A DNA stretch of 64,000 nt from Lottia gigantea (Eukaryota; Mollusca; Gastropoda; Lottiidae): positions 574,788 to 638,787 of the forward strand of contig NW_008710536.1 in the NCBI RefSeq assembly GCF_000327385.1, in the 5' to 3' direction. Under the pieces are notes generated by a model. It did not search any database, had not been told where the DNA came from, and was given only the letters and a program-made list of their open reading frames with translations. Each line of letters opens with the position of its first letter. The stretch's first letter is position 1. A program made the position numbers and the translations under genes. Positions 48,001-58,570 of this stretch are shown piece after piece.

Positions 48001-49091
48001 TCTGGGTATTGTGTTAAGAAATACTAAAGAATTATTAGGATGTACCACTAGTGCTGAAAAGGTTACTCGTATTCGAGAACTACTGGAAAATGCAGGGATG
48101 GAAGGTAAGGAAGTGTGATCTTAAAATGGCCCTTCATTTTGGGTTTCACAAGCCTATTAACAGATGAAATTGTTGTGCGTCTCATGTTCTAGATCATTTG
48201 ATATTCAACCAATCCAATGCTTTGTTCCATTAGATATCCTAGCAATATGAGTATTTCAGGGATATTCATTGCTTAAACTTAACAGTGGTTTCGTTTGGTA
48301 CATGAGTTTGCCAACATTTGTGGCTATAGGGGTCCTAATTCCGCAGAACACAGACCACAAGTTAAAGAGGAATCAAAAAACCATCTATATCAGATTTGTG
48401 CTTAAATACAACCTCAACCTATACTAGTAACAAAATAATAATCATCATGTATGAACTATTGGATTTGTAGGTGAGCCTACTATGAAAAAAGTACAAGTCT
48501 TAAAGTTACAAAAAGAAGTAAATGAATTAAATGAACAGAATGAAAAATTAAATGATGAACGTGAGTATGATAAATAGATACTACATAGATTAAAAGACAA
48601 ACATTGAAAATTTATATATGTATGTATTTTAGTGTAGTTTCCCTTGAAATCCTATTTTTTCTGTACCTGATTGGGCTAAGACTGGCAATGCAGTGAACAA
48701 TGAGGGAAAAATTTGCTATGACGGCGTCATTAGTCTACTTTTTCTTCGATTTCTGTCAAGTTGCACAACAACCAATAAGACAGGGGACCTTGGTTTAATG
48801 TCCAATCCAAAAACTGATGCTTATTCCATGTCAGCCAAAGGAAACATGACTTCTGAATTCAACAATTTGACATCTGACACTAAAGATAATGGTACACATA
48901 TTTGAAAAAATTCTTATGTTGACAAAGCTTTTGGTCTAAATGATTTTTATTTTTCCATTACAGCTACAAGAGGTAGACCTAAAAGACTGGCTCAAACTAA
49001 GCTAGCTGAACGTAAAAAGTCACCCTATGTACAAGATAGTTCTATGTTTGATGGTTTAGAAGAGATATTTGATGATGAAGGTTCAGACTGA
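42021..49091 (+). CDS. HIRIP3: HIRIP3-like histone chaperone, complete six-exon gene
   Basis: Six exons (42021-42076, 44440-44569, 44977-46317, 47918-48104, 48471-48560, 48964-49091) join in frame to 643 residues. The N-terminus, METEMEEFVQNLLQISDL then VLTKKMVRKKYKEHL, matches the conserved first helices of HIRA-interacting protein 3. Exon 3 (residues 63-509) is Ser/Asp/Glu- and Lys-rich and looks disordered, with many acidic serine sites of the casein-kinase-2 type. Residues about 525-600 (LKFLRQICRSLGIVLRNTKE, LLENAGMEGEPTMKK) form the conserved C-terminal region, followed by TRGRPKRLAQ and an acidic tail EEIFDDEGSD. The family is nuclear and binds histones and HIRA. The vertebrate HIRIP3 ending with its GRPRR motif aligns with GRPKR here. 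Confidence 0.92.
42579..43774 (-). mobile_element. 1.2-kb terminal-inverted-repeat element in HIRIP3 intron 1
   Basis: The ends are inverted copies starting GGCCATACCAAAATAAT; 34 of the first 37 positions match between the two ends. It is flanked by TTA on both sides (42576-42578 and 43775-43777), a 3-bp target duplication of the kind PIF/Harbinger elements make. Subterminal poly-A/poly-T tracts and 'tacgg' motifs sit inside both ends. The interior carries an unknown protein frame on the minus strand and no transposase that I recognise. It is inserted antisense to the host gene. Confidence 0.75.
42818..43372 (-). pseudogene. Unknown protein frame carried by the TIR element
   Basis: Two open stretches in one frame, 43372-43130 and 43117-42818, fill most of the element, so the frame is interrupted. 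The first holds a hydrophobic N-terminal part, then NTFKDVYDLASAGIQLCISQ and IPEKVYIKD. The second holds ISLCDELKSKFVDFLINSPS, a Ser/Lys-rich part, and TGPQKLFCDVLDWCKTIDDG. Its amino-acid makeup looks like a real protein rather than chance AT-rich sequence. I recognise no family, DDE motif or Myb domain. It may be a cargo or accessory protein of the transposon. Confidence 0.5.
44440..44569 (+). CDS. HIRIP3: HIRIP3 exon 2
   Basis: 130 nt between acceptor ATTTTGTAG and donor CTCAG|GTGAGT. It encodes VLTKKMVRKKYKEHLGTKEL then NPDIKDKLKQVIDKYLEELA, a charged helical segment conserved in HIRIP3. Confidence 0.92.
44977..46317 (+). CDS. HIRIP3: HIRIP3 exon 3 (large acidic/Ser-rich exon)
   Basis: 1,341 nt, 447 codons, phase 0 on both sides, between TGCTTTCAG and AAG|GTATAA. 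It is low-complexity, with many SDS/SES/DSD runs and basic patches such as PKKRIPR, GKKKGKSPAKK and VKRQRK that could act as nuclear localisation signals. The reading frame stays open throughout. The end around VGLWYGYDPFLDYSDDFD is less repetitive and may be a short conserved motif. Confidence 0.92.
46852..47183. mobile_element. MITE family A copy in HIRIP3 intron 3
   Basis: Starts TTAAAGGGACAGGTGCAG and ends TGGTGCACCTGTCACCCTTAA. A G-rich tract (46876-46902) sits just inside the left end. Confidence 0.75.
47309..47721. mobile_element. hAT-type MITE in HIRIP3 intron 3
   Basis: Starts TAGGGCTGCAACGATTC and ends GAATCGTTTCAGACCTA (inverted, 15 of 17 match). It is flanked by exact 8-bp AAGACCAG at 47301-47308 and 47722-47729. 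An 8-bp duplication and 'GGGCTGCAACGATT' ends are typical of hAT MITEs. It contains no transposase. Confidence 0.88.
47918..48104 (+). CDS. HIRIP3: HIRIP3 exon 4 (conserved C-terminal domain)
   Basis: 187 nt between TTATTTCAG and GAAG|GTAAGG. It encodes DDKELKFLRQICRSLGIVLR, NTKELLGC, RIRELLENAGMEG. This is the best-conserved block of HIRIP3 and underlies the gene name. Confidence 0.93.
48471..48560 (+). CDS. HIRIP3: HIRIP3 exon 5
   Basis: 90 nt between GGATTTGTAG and GAAC|GTGAGT, phase 1 in and out. It encodes EPTMKKVQVLKLQKEVNELN then EQNEKLNDE, a Lys/Glu-rich helix continuing the C-terminal domain. Confidence 0.9.
48670..48875 (-). mobile_element. SINE family A copy in HIRIP3 intron 5
   Basis: A diverged copy of the 2085-2360 element, antisense to HIRIP3: gggctaagactggcaatgca, caatgagggaaaaatttgc, then the 'ccatgtcagcc' end. 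It accounts for the spurious 70-residue frame at 48693-48905. Confidence 0.65.
48964..49091 (+). CDS. HIRIP3: HIRIP3 exon 6 (stop)
   Basis: 128 nt after acceptor TTTTTCCATTACAG. It encodes TRGRPKRLAQTKLAERKK and ends GLEEIFDDEGSD-stop (TGA 49089-49091). A GTAAGT motif lies 12 bases after the stop, so the 3' UTR may itself be spliced. I did not fix a polyadenylation site. Confidence 0.9.
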
Positions 49092-49099
49092 CATTACTT

Positions 49100-52000
49100 T
49101 ACAGTAAGTTGTATTGCTATACTAATCCAGCTCTCTATCTTATCAAAGGTGATAGAGTTTTCAACATATATCCACTTGATCCAACCTAGCTAGACTGATA
49201 TTTGGTGTTGATTCAATATTTACAAACGAACAAGAGAAGGGAAATAGGAATGGTTCAAATAGAAGCTATAAGTGGCCCAGATACATGATATGCTAGAAAA
49301 CTTAGTTGTGTATACTTGAAAGGGTGGAATTTAACACTAAATAGTTACATGTATATGGACATTTATCCATGACCTGAAATGCAATTTATTGTGGTCTGCA
49401 AAAGTGATCATTATGCCCCTTTAATTGATATTATGGGCCTATTAAGAATATTATGAACCAAATTCAGATTTTATAAACAGTGTTGTTTCTAGGAATCATT
49501 AGATGTAGGGCCCACAGAGTTGTCAAGAGCGGCTTACAGTGCTAGGCTTATAAGAACTGAATGATACAAAAATTTAAACTGGAGAGCGGAGCCAAAATTA
49601 TTTTTTGGGGGAAATACAAATGTTTATCAAACAAATTCAGAATAACCAAAGAATATAACATTAACCAAATTCAGATTACATTAACCAAATTCAGATTATA
49701 TTGACCAAATTCAGATTATATTAATCAATTTCAGATAACATTATCCAAATTTAGATTAAACTGACCAATTTAACATTCAAATTTAGATAATGTTTACCGA
49801 ATTCAGATAACATTAACAAAATTCAGAAAACATGAATTTACCCAAGTCAAATGACACCAACCAAAAATCAGATACAAATTTTATATGGTAGATGAAATAG
49901 GACATGACTAAGTAGTATTATATATAGTAAGATTTAATTACCCATTGCAATTTTTATATCATATTACATATCTATACATATACATAGAGCCCATTTTATC
50001 ATAACATACTCTCATCACTTATATCATTTGAACATACCAGAGCAGAACATGAATAGGTTAAAACTCAGTATATCATGCTGTGTGATCTTTGAATAATAGA
50101 CATAGTCCATCTCTAGAGTATCTTAAAACGAATAAAAACTTAGTTAAAGTAATGTATTGTAAAAAATATCATTTGCACAAACTTACAAATATATCAGGTG
50201 TTTCAAAGTTTAAAGGGTAGTATCTCAGCTGTTGGTAAACTGATCTCTTTTAAAATTCTCACAGATATACTTCAGGATGTCATTGTCCAACACTGAAATC
50301 ATGAAGGTAATAGTAAAAATTGTACAAGTACTGTCCCAAACAAATAAAATGTCAAAAAATACAGTTTCAACCTGTGCCCTCCATCTCCTTTGCCCACCAA
50401 TCACAAGATGCCAACAAGACAGGACCTCATCGCATACTAGCAAGGTATCCCATGCATATCTGGAGGAGGCTACACTAGAATTTATTTTTTGGGACACAAT
50501 ATATTAAACGGACATTTTTATAATTTTCATATTCTGAGTTATATTGTAATGGCCCATGGAAAAAATACACAGCAAAAACATTTTGATTGCAGCATATAAA
50601 TAAAATCACTTCACTTAAATCTCAGAAATGGGAATTTTTTTTTACCTAAGCTAATCAGTAATAGTGTTCATAGCTCTCGGTATGCTCCTCACCCTCAAAT
50701 CAATGTATGTACAGAATTATCTGCAGAATTTTTTATTTTCAATTTCAGATGTATGGTGTTCATAATGTATTACGGTTGTGATATGGGGTTCAAGTGCTTC
50801 CACCAGTTGCAAATGTCCTTAGAATGAAAGAGGCAAAATATTTAAGATGTTTTTGACATGAATTTATTGTTAATGATTTTATTAATGTTTAAGTGCAATT
50901 CACAATGGTATTGCTCAATCAAAAACATAATCAATGTGTGATTTTATTAAGATGTTGCCAGTTTTAGGTATGGTTGCTTTGGTCTTCAGGTCAGAGGGGC
51001 TGACATGAAAAAAGTCAGTATATGATATGTGTAGTGGGAAATTGAAGCCTCGTATATTAAAGATTATCTAATGGTAGCTCTGATGGACACATAATAACGT
51101 GTTATTTTTTTGAGAGGCTAATGAGCAGCTGTTACTAAGTGATGTCATATAAATTTCCAATATACACTTTATGTCGTATTATTTGCAGTTTGGAATGTTT
51201 TATTTTATTCACATTTGGTGTCCAAAGGGTTAAAGACAGTTGGAAATCAAGTACATGCTCAAGTGGAAATTTTCCAAATGTAATTCAACATCTTCAAATA
51301 AAAGAGCCATCATATGGGGCAGCTAAGATTTCATATGATCTTTATTTTTAGATAAGCTAAAAAAATTTGATCCATTTGTCTATGTCAGTCGAAATTTAAT
51401 TATTTTTTGTGAATGAAATAAGTTTCCGTAATAAAACACTTACCAGTGACTGGATGTCCCCTTTGATTTCTTTCATATGAAACTGCATATGATACTTAGA
51501 CAGAATTAACACACACGAATGTAGTTTTGAATCACTTCTTAAGTCGAAGAAGAGATTCAAAATGATTGTGAACCACATTATTTCCATGTCAGAACCATAC
51601 ATAGCTTCGTATGTGTATCCCTTTTGAAGTATCCACATTGCCAATATTATGTATTTGGCATTCAACAGATCATACGGCCTTCCTTTTTTGAGAGTTCACA
51701 TAACTGATGATGTTTATCTGTAACATTTATTAAGAGCAAAAAATCCTTCAATTGTTAGTCAAAATATATACCTAAAGTAATAAATTTCTTTGCTTCCAAA
51801 TGAAACTTTTTGTCTTTCAAAGTGGTTACAAGCTGTTATGAGATTTGCCCATTTGTCAATTTTAAAATTTGAAAGTATATAATATATTTTTTTTACCAGA
51901 ATGAAATGAGTTGAGACTTGCAAATTTCAGAATGAGATTTTATTAAGAAGTGAACTTAGAAGTTTATAGTTGTGTAATTGTTGTCTGGCATAGTATTTGA

Positions 52001-53150
52001 TACAAGTTACCCATATCACTTTTCAAAATGAAAATCAGATGTCAGGCTTGTCTACCATTAATTAAATAACGTTTTGGCTTCCAATGAATGAGATTTTAAT
52101 AAAAGAGAAAATCAGATGTCAGGTTTGTCTATGAAGAAAGTGTCTAAGTTATCTATGTTACAATTATTTGATTTAAAAAGTGATCTGGGTAACTACAATT
52201 TAATTAAAATACAAATATTGATTTGTTTTTATTTCGTTTTCTGATATTTTTATTCTCTATTGTAATCTTATAAAATGGATATGGGATATCAAAAAGTAGA
52301 TCAATACGTCAGCTTCTTTAGGTTTCACTATCACACAATTCCTTATTCTATCAAGAAACAGGTTTTACATGACATGCTTTGATTGGTTAAAAATAACATC
52401 ATTGGAACAGGCCCTTGGTAGAAAACTCTTTAGATTACAATGTAGACTAAAAAATATTAGAAAACAAAAAGAAGTTGTTATTTTATTTGGGGTAACTAAT
52501 AATGAATTTAAGTTGATGTTTCAGTCATAAATAATAGGCCTATATCACTTTAATAAGTTATTGGATTGTATAAGATATAGATTTAATATTGAAAAATTAA
52601 TCTCTCTTAAATTTTTTTCAATTTGGGGTCTTGAGACCTGTGTTTCACAAGGTGTTTCACTTTAACTGAATGTTTCTTCATTTTTAGAATCATAACAATA
52701 TTTACATGTAGTAGCATCTTCTATGAAGATTGAAAAATGTTTGCAACAGGTAGTATTTTCAGGAATTACAGGAACCACAGACATTGGAAGACAGGAACCA
52801 CAGACATTGGAAGAGGAACTCTGTGTCCAAATTTAAGAAAATAGGCCAGAAAGACATATTTATTTCTCATTCAGCTAGAAGGAAAGAATTCGGTATAATT
52901 TTGGAAATTGACCTCAGTGGGCACAGTTTTACTCAATGGTATGATAGAATGATTTATCGAGATTCAAAAACTTGAGAATGTATTCAATTAAATTTGATAT
53001 AAAATAAGGTTTTATCAGTTGTAATATGTATTAATGATATTTGTAATATATAATGTATATATATATGATTAATGTCGAGGACAAGAAATATAAAATATAA
53101 TGAAATGTTATCTTGTGTTATGAATATTACTAGCTAAAGCTGAATTTCAG
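49100..53150. other. 3' flank of HIRIP3, no gene seen
   Basis: The 22-bp array and inverted MITE A traces aside, frames at 50225-50507 and 51396-51665 show no splice context or recognisable family. The HIRIP3 3' UTR must begin here; possible AATAAA signals are too many to choose between. Confidence 0.5.
49625..49850. repeat. About 22-bp decayed tandem array 3' of HIRIP3
   Basis: 'attaaccaaattcagattac' variants repeat about nine times; the last ones are diverged. Confidence 0.7.
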
Positions 53151-53159
53151 ACATCTGTG

Positions 53160-54235
53160 TCACTTTTTAGAATTAAAATCCCTGTTCACTATAAATACTT
53201 AAATCAATTCTAATAGCCCTGTTAACTGGAAATACTTAAATCAACTTTATTAGCCCTATTTACTATAAATACTTAAATCAATTCTAATAGCCCTTTTAAC
53301 TGGAAATAATAAGATCAACTTGAATACCCCTCTTTACTACAAATACTTAAAACAACTTGAATACCTCTGTTTACTATATATACTTAAATCAACTCGAAAA
53401 ACTCTGTTTATTATAACTACTTAAATCAACTTTAATACCTCTGTTAACTGGAAATAATAAGATCAACTTGAATACCCCTCTTTACTACAAATACTTAAAA
53501 CAACTTGAATACCTCTGTTTACTATATATACTTAAATCAACTCGAAAAACTCTGTTTATTATAACTACTTAAATCAACTTTAATACCTCTGTTAACTGGA
53601 AATAATAAGATCAACTTGAATACCCCTCTTTACTACAAATACTTAAAACAACTTGAATACCTCTGTTTACTATATATACTTAAATCAACTCGAAAAACTC
53701 TGTTTATTATAACTACTTAAATCAACTTTAATACCTTTGTTAACTGGAAATAATAAGATCAACTTGAATACCCCTCTTTACTACAAATACTTAAAACAAC
53801 TTTAATACCTCTGTTTACTATAAATACTTAAATCAACTCGAAAAACTCTGTTTATTATAAATACTTAAATCAACTTTAATAACTCTGTTTGCTAAAAATA
53901 CCAAAATCAACGGGAATACCCCTGTTTACTAGAGATACCTAGATCAGAAATCAACTTGAATACCTCTGTTTACTACAAATACTCAACTTGAATACCTCTG
54001 TTTACTACAAATACTTAAATCAACTTGAATACCTCTGTTTACTACAAATACTCAACTTGAATACCTCTGTTTACTACAAATACTTAAATCAACTTGAATA
54101 CCTCTGTTCACTACAAATACTCAACTGGAATACCTCTGTTTACTTAAATCAACTTGAATACCCCTGTTTACTATAAATACTTAAATCAACTTGAATATGC
54201 CTAATAACCTGAAATACCCAAGTCAACTATAACAC
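53160..54235. repeat. 37-bp array with four-unit higher-order repeat
   Basis: The unit is 'ttgaatacctctgtttacta' plus 'caaatacttaaatcaac'. From about 53300 to 53840 four distinct monomers form a block of about 148 bases repeated three to four times nearly exactly. Flanks are single diverged monomers. Confidence 0.88.
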
Positions 54236-54789
54236 CTTTTCACTGAAAATACTCGTGTCAAAAGGAATAAACCGTTCATATAATTATAATGAGTGGATAC
54301 GTTTCTGGGGAAGGGACCAATCTGCACCTTTATGTCTGGAAATTGACATATAATCAAACAAATGGAATATGTGTATCTGGGAGTGATAAAAAACAAACCA
54401 CAAAATATTGAAAAGAGACACCAATCTTATTTAATTAACCTACAAAATGTAGATTTTATTCATTGATATATTAAACTTCTGTATACGGGTCACTACTACA
54501 TTAAATTCAAAATGGGAAATTATTTTTGATCATGCCGATAAAACTCATATATATGTAAATATTAACGCCACTATATACCGCTTTTTATTTATAGGGTTAA
54601 ATAATAATCTTGTACCTTTATGAAACCAGGGAGCAGGGCATCATAGATAAGGGCCTTTCTATACAGGTTTTTTGGAAAAACTACACTTATATCTTCAAAG
54701 TTGGAGTATTCGAGCACCCTTGTGTGTTTTTTAAAGGGAACTAGTTAAGGATAAAAAAGGAACTCGATGGTTTTCATTTGGGCTCAGTA

Positions 54790-55068
54790 CACATTTTAAA
54801 CCATGTTGCAGAAAGTTGCAATTATATCTCACTCAGAGATGCCTTGACCATGATAAGATAACCTCAAAAAATGTTTGATGACACCACTAATCACAAAATC
54901 TGCTTTTTAGTATAAGGCCTTTCGCGATTAGTGAAGTCATCAAATACCTCTTTCAGTGGAATTGACGGAATCACAGACTTCTGATTGAAAATGGGAATGG
55001 TGCAAATTGATGCTATCAGTATGCCTGATACAAATAATTTTATTTTAGAAAACCTCTTTACAAGTCTA
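54790..55068. mobile_element. Foldback element family D copy
   Basis: The right arm is well kept ('ttgaaaatgggaatggtgca', 'gatgctatcagtatgcctga', 'tttagaaaacctcttta'); the left arm is decayed. Internal 'tgtttgatgacaccactaat' matches the other copies. Confidence 0.55.
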
Positions 55069-55374
55069 TTTAAAGCATCTTGAATTCAGTGACTTTAATC
55101 TAGGTAAATATTATAATAAAGTAAATTTTAAAATGATATTCATTGAAAAAAAAAATGATGAATGTCCGACGTCCGCGTTTCTGGGTTACCACAGTTGAAA
55201 TTGGGTTAATGTAACAAATCATAACGGGTCATCATCAATTAACCCAAAGACCCGTCTATCTGGACTAACAGGTCCATTAGGATGAGTTAGCTAATGTTAC
55301 CAAGTGGACTTTGACACAGTTATTAACTGATAACATCAAGGCGATTGACCATAACTTCTAATATTTTCATATCA

Positions 55375-57290
55375 GTTTGCCCGATATTCATATCTCATGG
55401 TTTTTCTTCTTAATCTCGTAGTTTGCTTCTTAATCTCATTGTTTGCTTCCTTACGTTTCTTTATCTCATAGTTTGCTTTAATTTAATTTGCCGTTCTATC
55501 CCTAGCATACATCTTTATCTCATAGTTTGCTTCTTTATCTCATAGTTTGCTTCTTAATCTCATAGTTTGCCTCTTAATCTCATAGTTTGCTTCTTAATCT
55601 CATAGTTTAGTTCTTAATCTCATAGTTTGCTTCGTAATCTCATAGTTTAGTTCTTAATCTCATAGTTTGCCCCTTAATCTCATAGTTTGCTTGTTAATCT
55701 CGTAGTTTTCTTCTTAATGTCATAGTTTGCTTCTTTATCTCATAGTTTGCTTCTTTGTCTCATAGTTTGCTTCTTTATCTCATAGTTTGCTTCTTTGTCT
55801 CATAGTTTGCTTCTTTATCTCATAGTTTGCTTCTATATCTTACAGTTTGTCTTTCTATAGTTTGCCTTTCTATCCCATAGCATGCTTCTTTATCTCATAG
55901 TTTGCTACTTTATCTCATAGTTTGCTTCTTAATCTCGTAGTTTTCTTCTAAATGTCATAGTTTGCTTCTATATCTCATAGTTTGTCTTTCTATAGTTTGC
56001 CTTTCTACCCCTTATCATGCATCTTTATCTCATAGTTTGATTCTTTATTTCATAGTTTGCTTCTCTCTCTCATAGTTTGCCTCTTTATCTCATAGTTTGT
56101 TTTTTATCTCATAGTTTGCCTCTTTATCTCATAGTTTGTTTTTTATCTCATAGTTTGCTTCTTAATCTCATAGTTTACTTCTTTAACTCATAGTTTTCTT
56201 CTTAATCTCATAGTTTGCTTCTTTGTCTCATAGTTTGCTTCTTTATTTCATAGTTTTCTTCTTAATCTCGTATTTTGCTTCTTAATCTCATTGTTTGCTT
56301 CTTTACTTTTCTTAATCTCGTATTTTGCTTCTTAATCTCATTGTTTGCTTCTTTACTTTTCTTAATCTCGTATTTTGCTTCTTAATCTCATTGTTTGCTT
56401 CTTTACTTTTCTTAATCTCGTAGTTTGCTTCTTTATCTCATAGTTTACTTCAATATAGTTTGCCTTTCTATAGTTTGTCTTTCTATCCCATAGCATGCTT
56501 CTTTATCTCATAATTTGCTTCTTTATCTCATAGTTTGCTTCTTTACTTTTCTTAATCTCGTAGTTTGCTTCTTTACTTTTCTTAATCTCGTAGTTTGCTT
56601 CTTTACTTTTCTTAATCTCATTGTTTGCTTCTTTACTTTTCTTAATCTCGTATTTTGCTTCTTAATCTCATTGTTTGCTTCTTTACTTTTCTTAATCTCG
56701 TAGTTTGCTTCTTTATCTCATAGTTTACTTCAATATAGTTTGCCTTTCTATAGTTTGCCTTTCTATCCCATAGCATGCTTCTTTATCTCATAGTTTGCTT
56801 CTTTATCTCATAGTTTGCTTCTTTACTTTTCTTAATCTCGTAGTTTGCTTCTTTACTTTTCTTAATCTCATTGTTTGCTTCTTTACTTTTCTTAATCTCG
56901 TATTTTGCTTCTTAATCTCATTGTTTGCTTCTTTACTTTTCTTAATCTCGTAGTTTGCTTCTTTATCTCATAGTTTACTTCAATATAGTTTGCCTTTCTA
57001 TAGTTTGCCTTTCTATCCCATAGCATGCTTCTTTATCTCGTAGTTTGCTTCTTTACTTTTCTTAATCTCATTGTTTGCTTCTTTACTTTTCTTAATCTCG
57101 TATTTTGCTTCTTAATCTCATTGTTTGCTTCTTTACTTTTCTTAATCTCGTAGTTTGCTTCTTTACTTTATCTCATAGTTTACTTCAATATAGTTTGCCT
57201 TTCTATAGTTTGCCTTTCTATCCCATAGCATGCTTCTTTATCTCATAGTTTGCTTCTTTATCTCATAATTTGCTTTAATGTAGTTTGCTT
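55375..57290. repeat. 20-bp minisatellite with nested higher-order repeats, 1.9 kb
   Basis: The unit is 'cttaatctcatagtttgctt'. From 56250 rightwards blocks containing 'cttctttacttttcttaatc' and 'cttcaatatagtttgccttt' recur as a composite of about 250-300 bases at least three times. The 62-residue frame at 56515 is a by-product. Confidence 0.88.
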
Positions 57291-58257
57291 TCTATCAAAT
57301 AACATGTTTCATATCTTATTCGTTATTGTAGTTTTCCATTACTTGAAGTTAATCAAAAGCCAGAAAATACGTTAGTGCGATGAAGCTCATAAAAATATGG
57401 GTGTATGAAACACTTGGCAACAAATAATAAAATCTCGCATGATTAAATTCAAAAGAAGCCAATTTTCATATTTATGTGCTAATGTATGTATAAAATCATA
57501 ATGAACGAATGATTCGTGCTCTATTAAAAAAATATTATGCATCTAAACTCAGTGAACTATTAACTAGTAAATTGAAATATGCAGTTGTTTGTATATAAAT
57601 GGTTGTGCAAGGGGTATTGATTTCACTTGATTATAAAGACGTATTTAATCTTACAATTTGAGTGTAAAGTCGTAATTTACTTATCTCTTTCAAGTATTCC
57701 AAAAATTTCTTTCACGCTTATTGATATGTATTCTGTTACTATATTTTTGAATCCAAGAATGCTCATTTTTTATTTACAAAATCCATGGTCTCTACTGATA
57801 CTACTTCAATTGAGGGGGTCCAAAAGGAAACAGTCCAATTTCAAAGATGAAGGGCGATAATTCAGTTTTAAATTCAGACAGCATTAGATAAGTCTGTGGC
57901 TTGTCGATTTTAAGTGTACCAGAACTGGCAAAATAAAATCAAATTATTTTGCATTATTATCATGTGTCTAACCATTGTTCATTGCCATGTAATGTAGCCT
58001 AGTTGTATAAGAGCCTATTCAATACTTATAATAATGTTAACATATAGCTTACTAAGTTAAGATAGGAGTATATAATGTTTTAATATGATAAGTTTTCTAT
58101 TGTTCTCGTTGACAATTTGCCAAAACCCTTTCCCCTTATCATTCATAAATTCATAAAACGTCAAGAACATGTCAAAGTTATGAACAATAAAGCACATACA
58201 CTCATATGAAGATTAAACATAATATTTTGTTCGACAATCCACTGGCTCTTATTCTTA

Positions 58258-58570
58258 AAGGGGTTGAAAGAGGTTTTCTAAAAATTTTATGTGTATCGGG
58301 GTTGCATTCCAACTTTTAGTCAGATGCCTGTGATTTCTGCAATTCTACTAAGTGTTAGATGGCGTCAATAATCGCAAAATACATCGCCAAGGAGTATATT
58401 TAATCTCTACTCCAAGTTTATCAAATCAGACCCAATGTCATCAAACACTGTCTTAGTTTTAGTGGAATTGCAGGAATCACAGACTTTTGAAAATTGGAAT
58501 AATGCAAATTGGTGCTATCAGTGTCCCCGATACACATAATTTGTTTTAGCAAGTATTTAATTCCTTTAAC
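58258..58570. mobile_element. Foldback element family D, fullest copy
   Basis: The left end TTAAAGGGGTTGAAAGAGGT with 'ttttatgtgtatcgggg' is mirrored by the right end 'gtccccgatacacataattt' and 'aattcctttaa'. Inverted similarity extends inwards (TGTGATTTCTGCAATT against AATTGCAGGAATCACA), so each arm is about 100 bases. Confidence 0.65.

Noticed and set aside
48693-48905. 70-codon plus frame in HIRIP3 intron 5
   Set aside because: Covers a SINE A copy; the splice sites of exons 5 and 6 leave it out.
51396-51665. 89-codon minus frame with hydrophobic parts
   Set aside because: No recognisable motif, no splice sites at its ends, AT-rich composition like the flanks.
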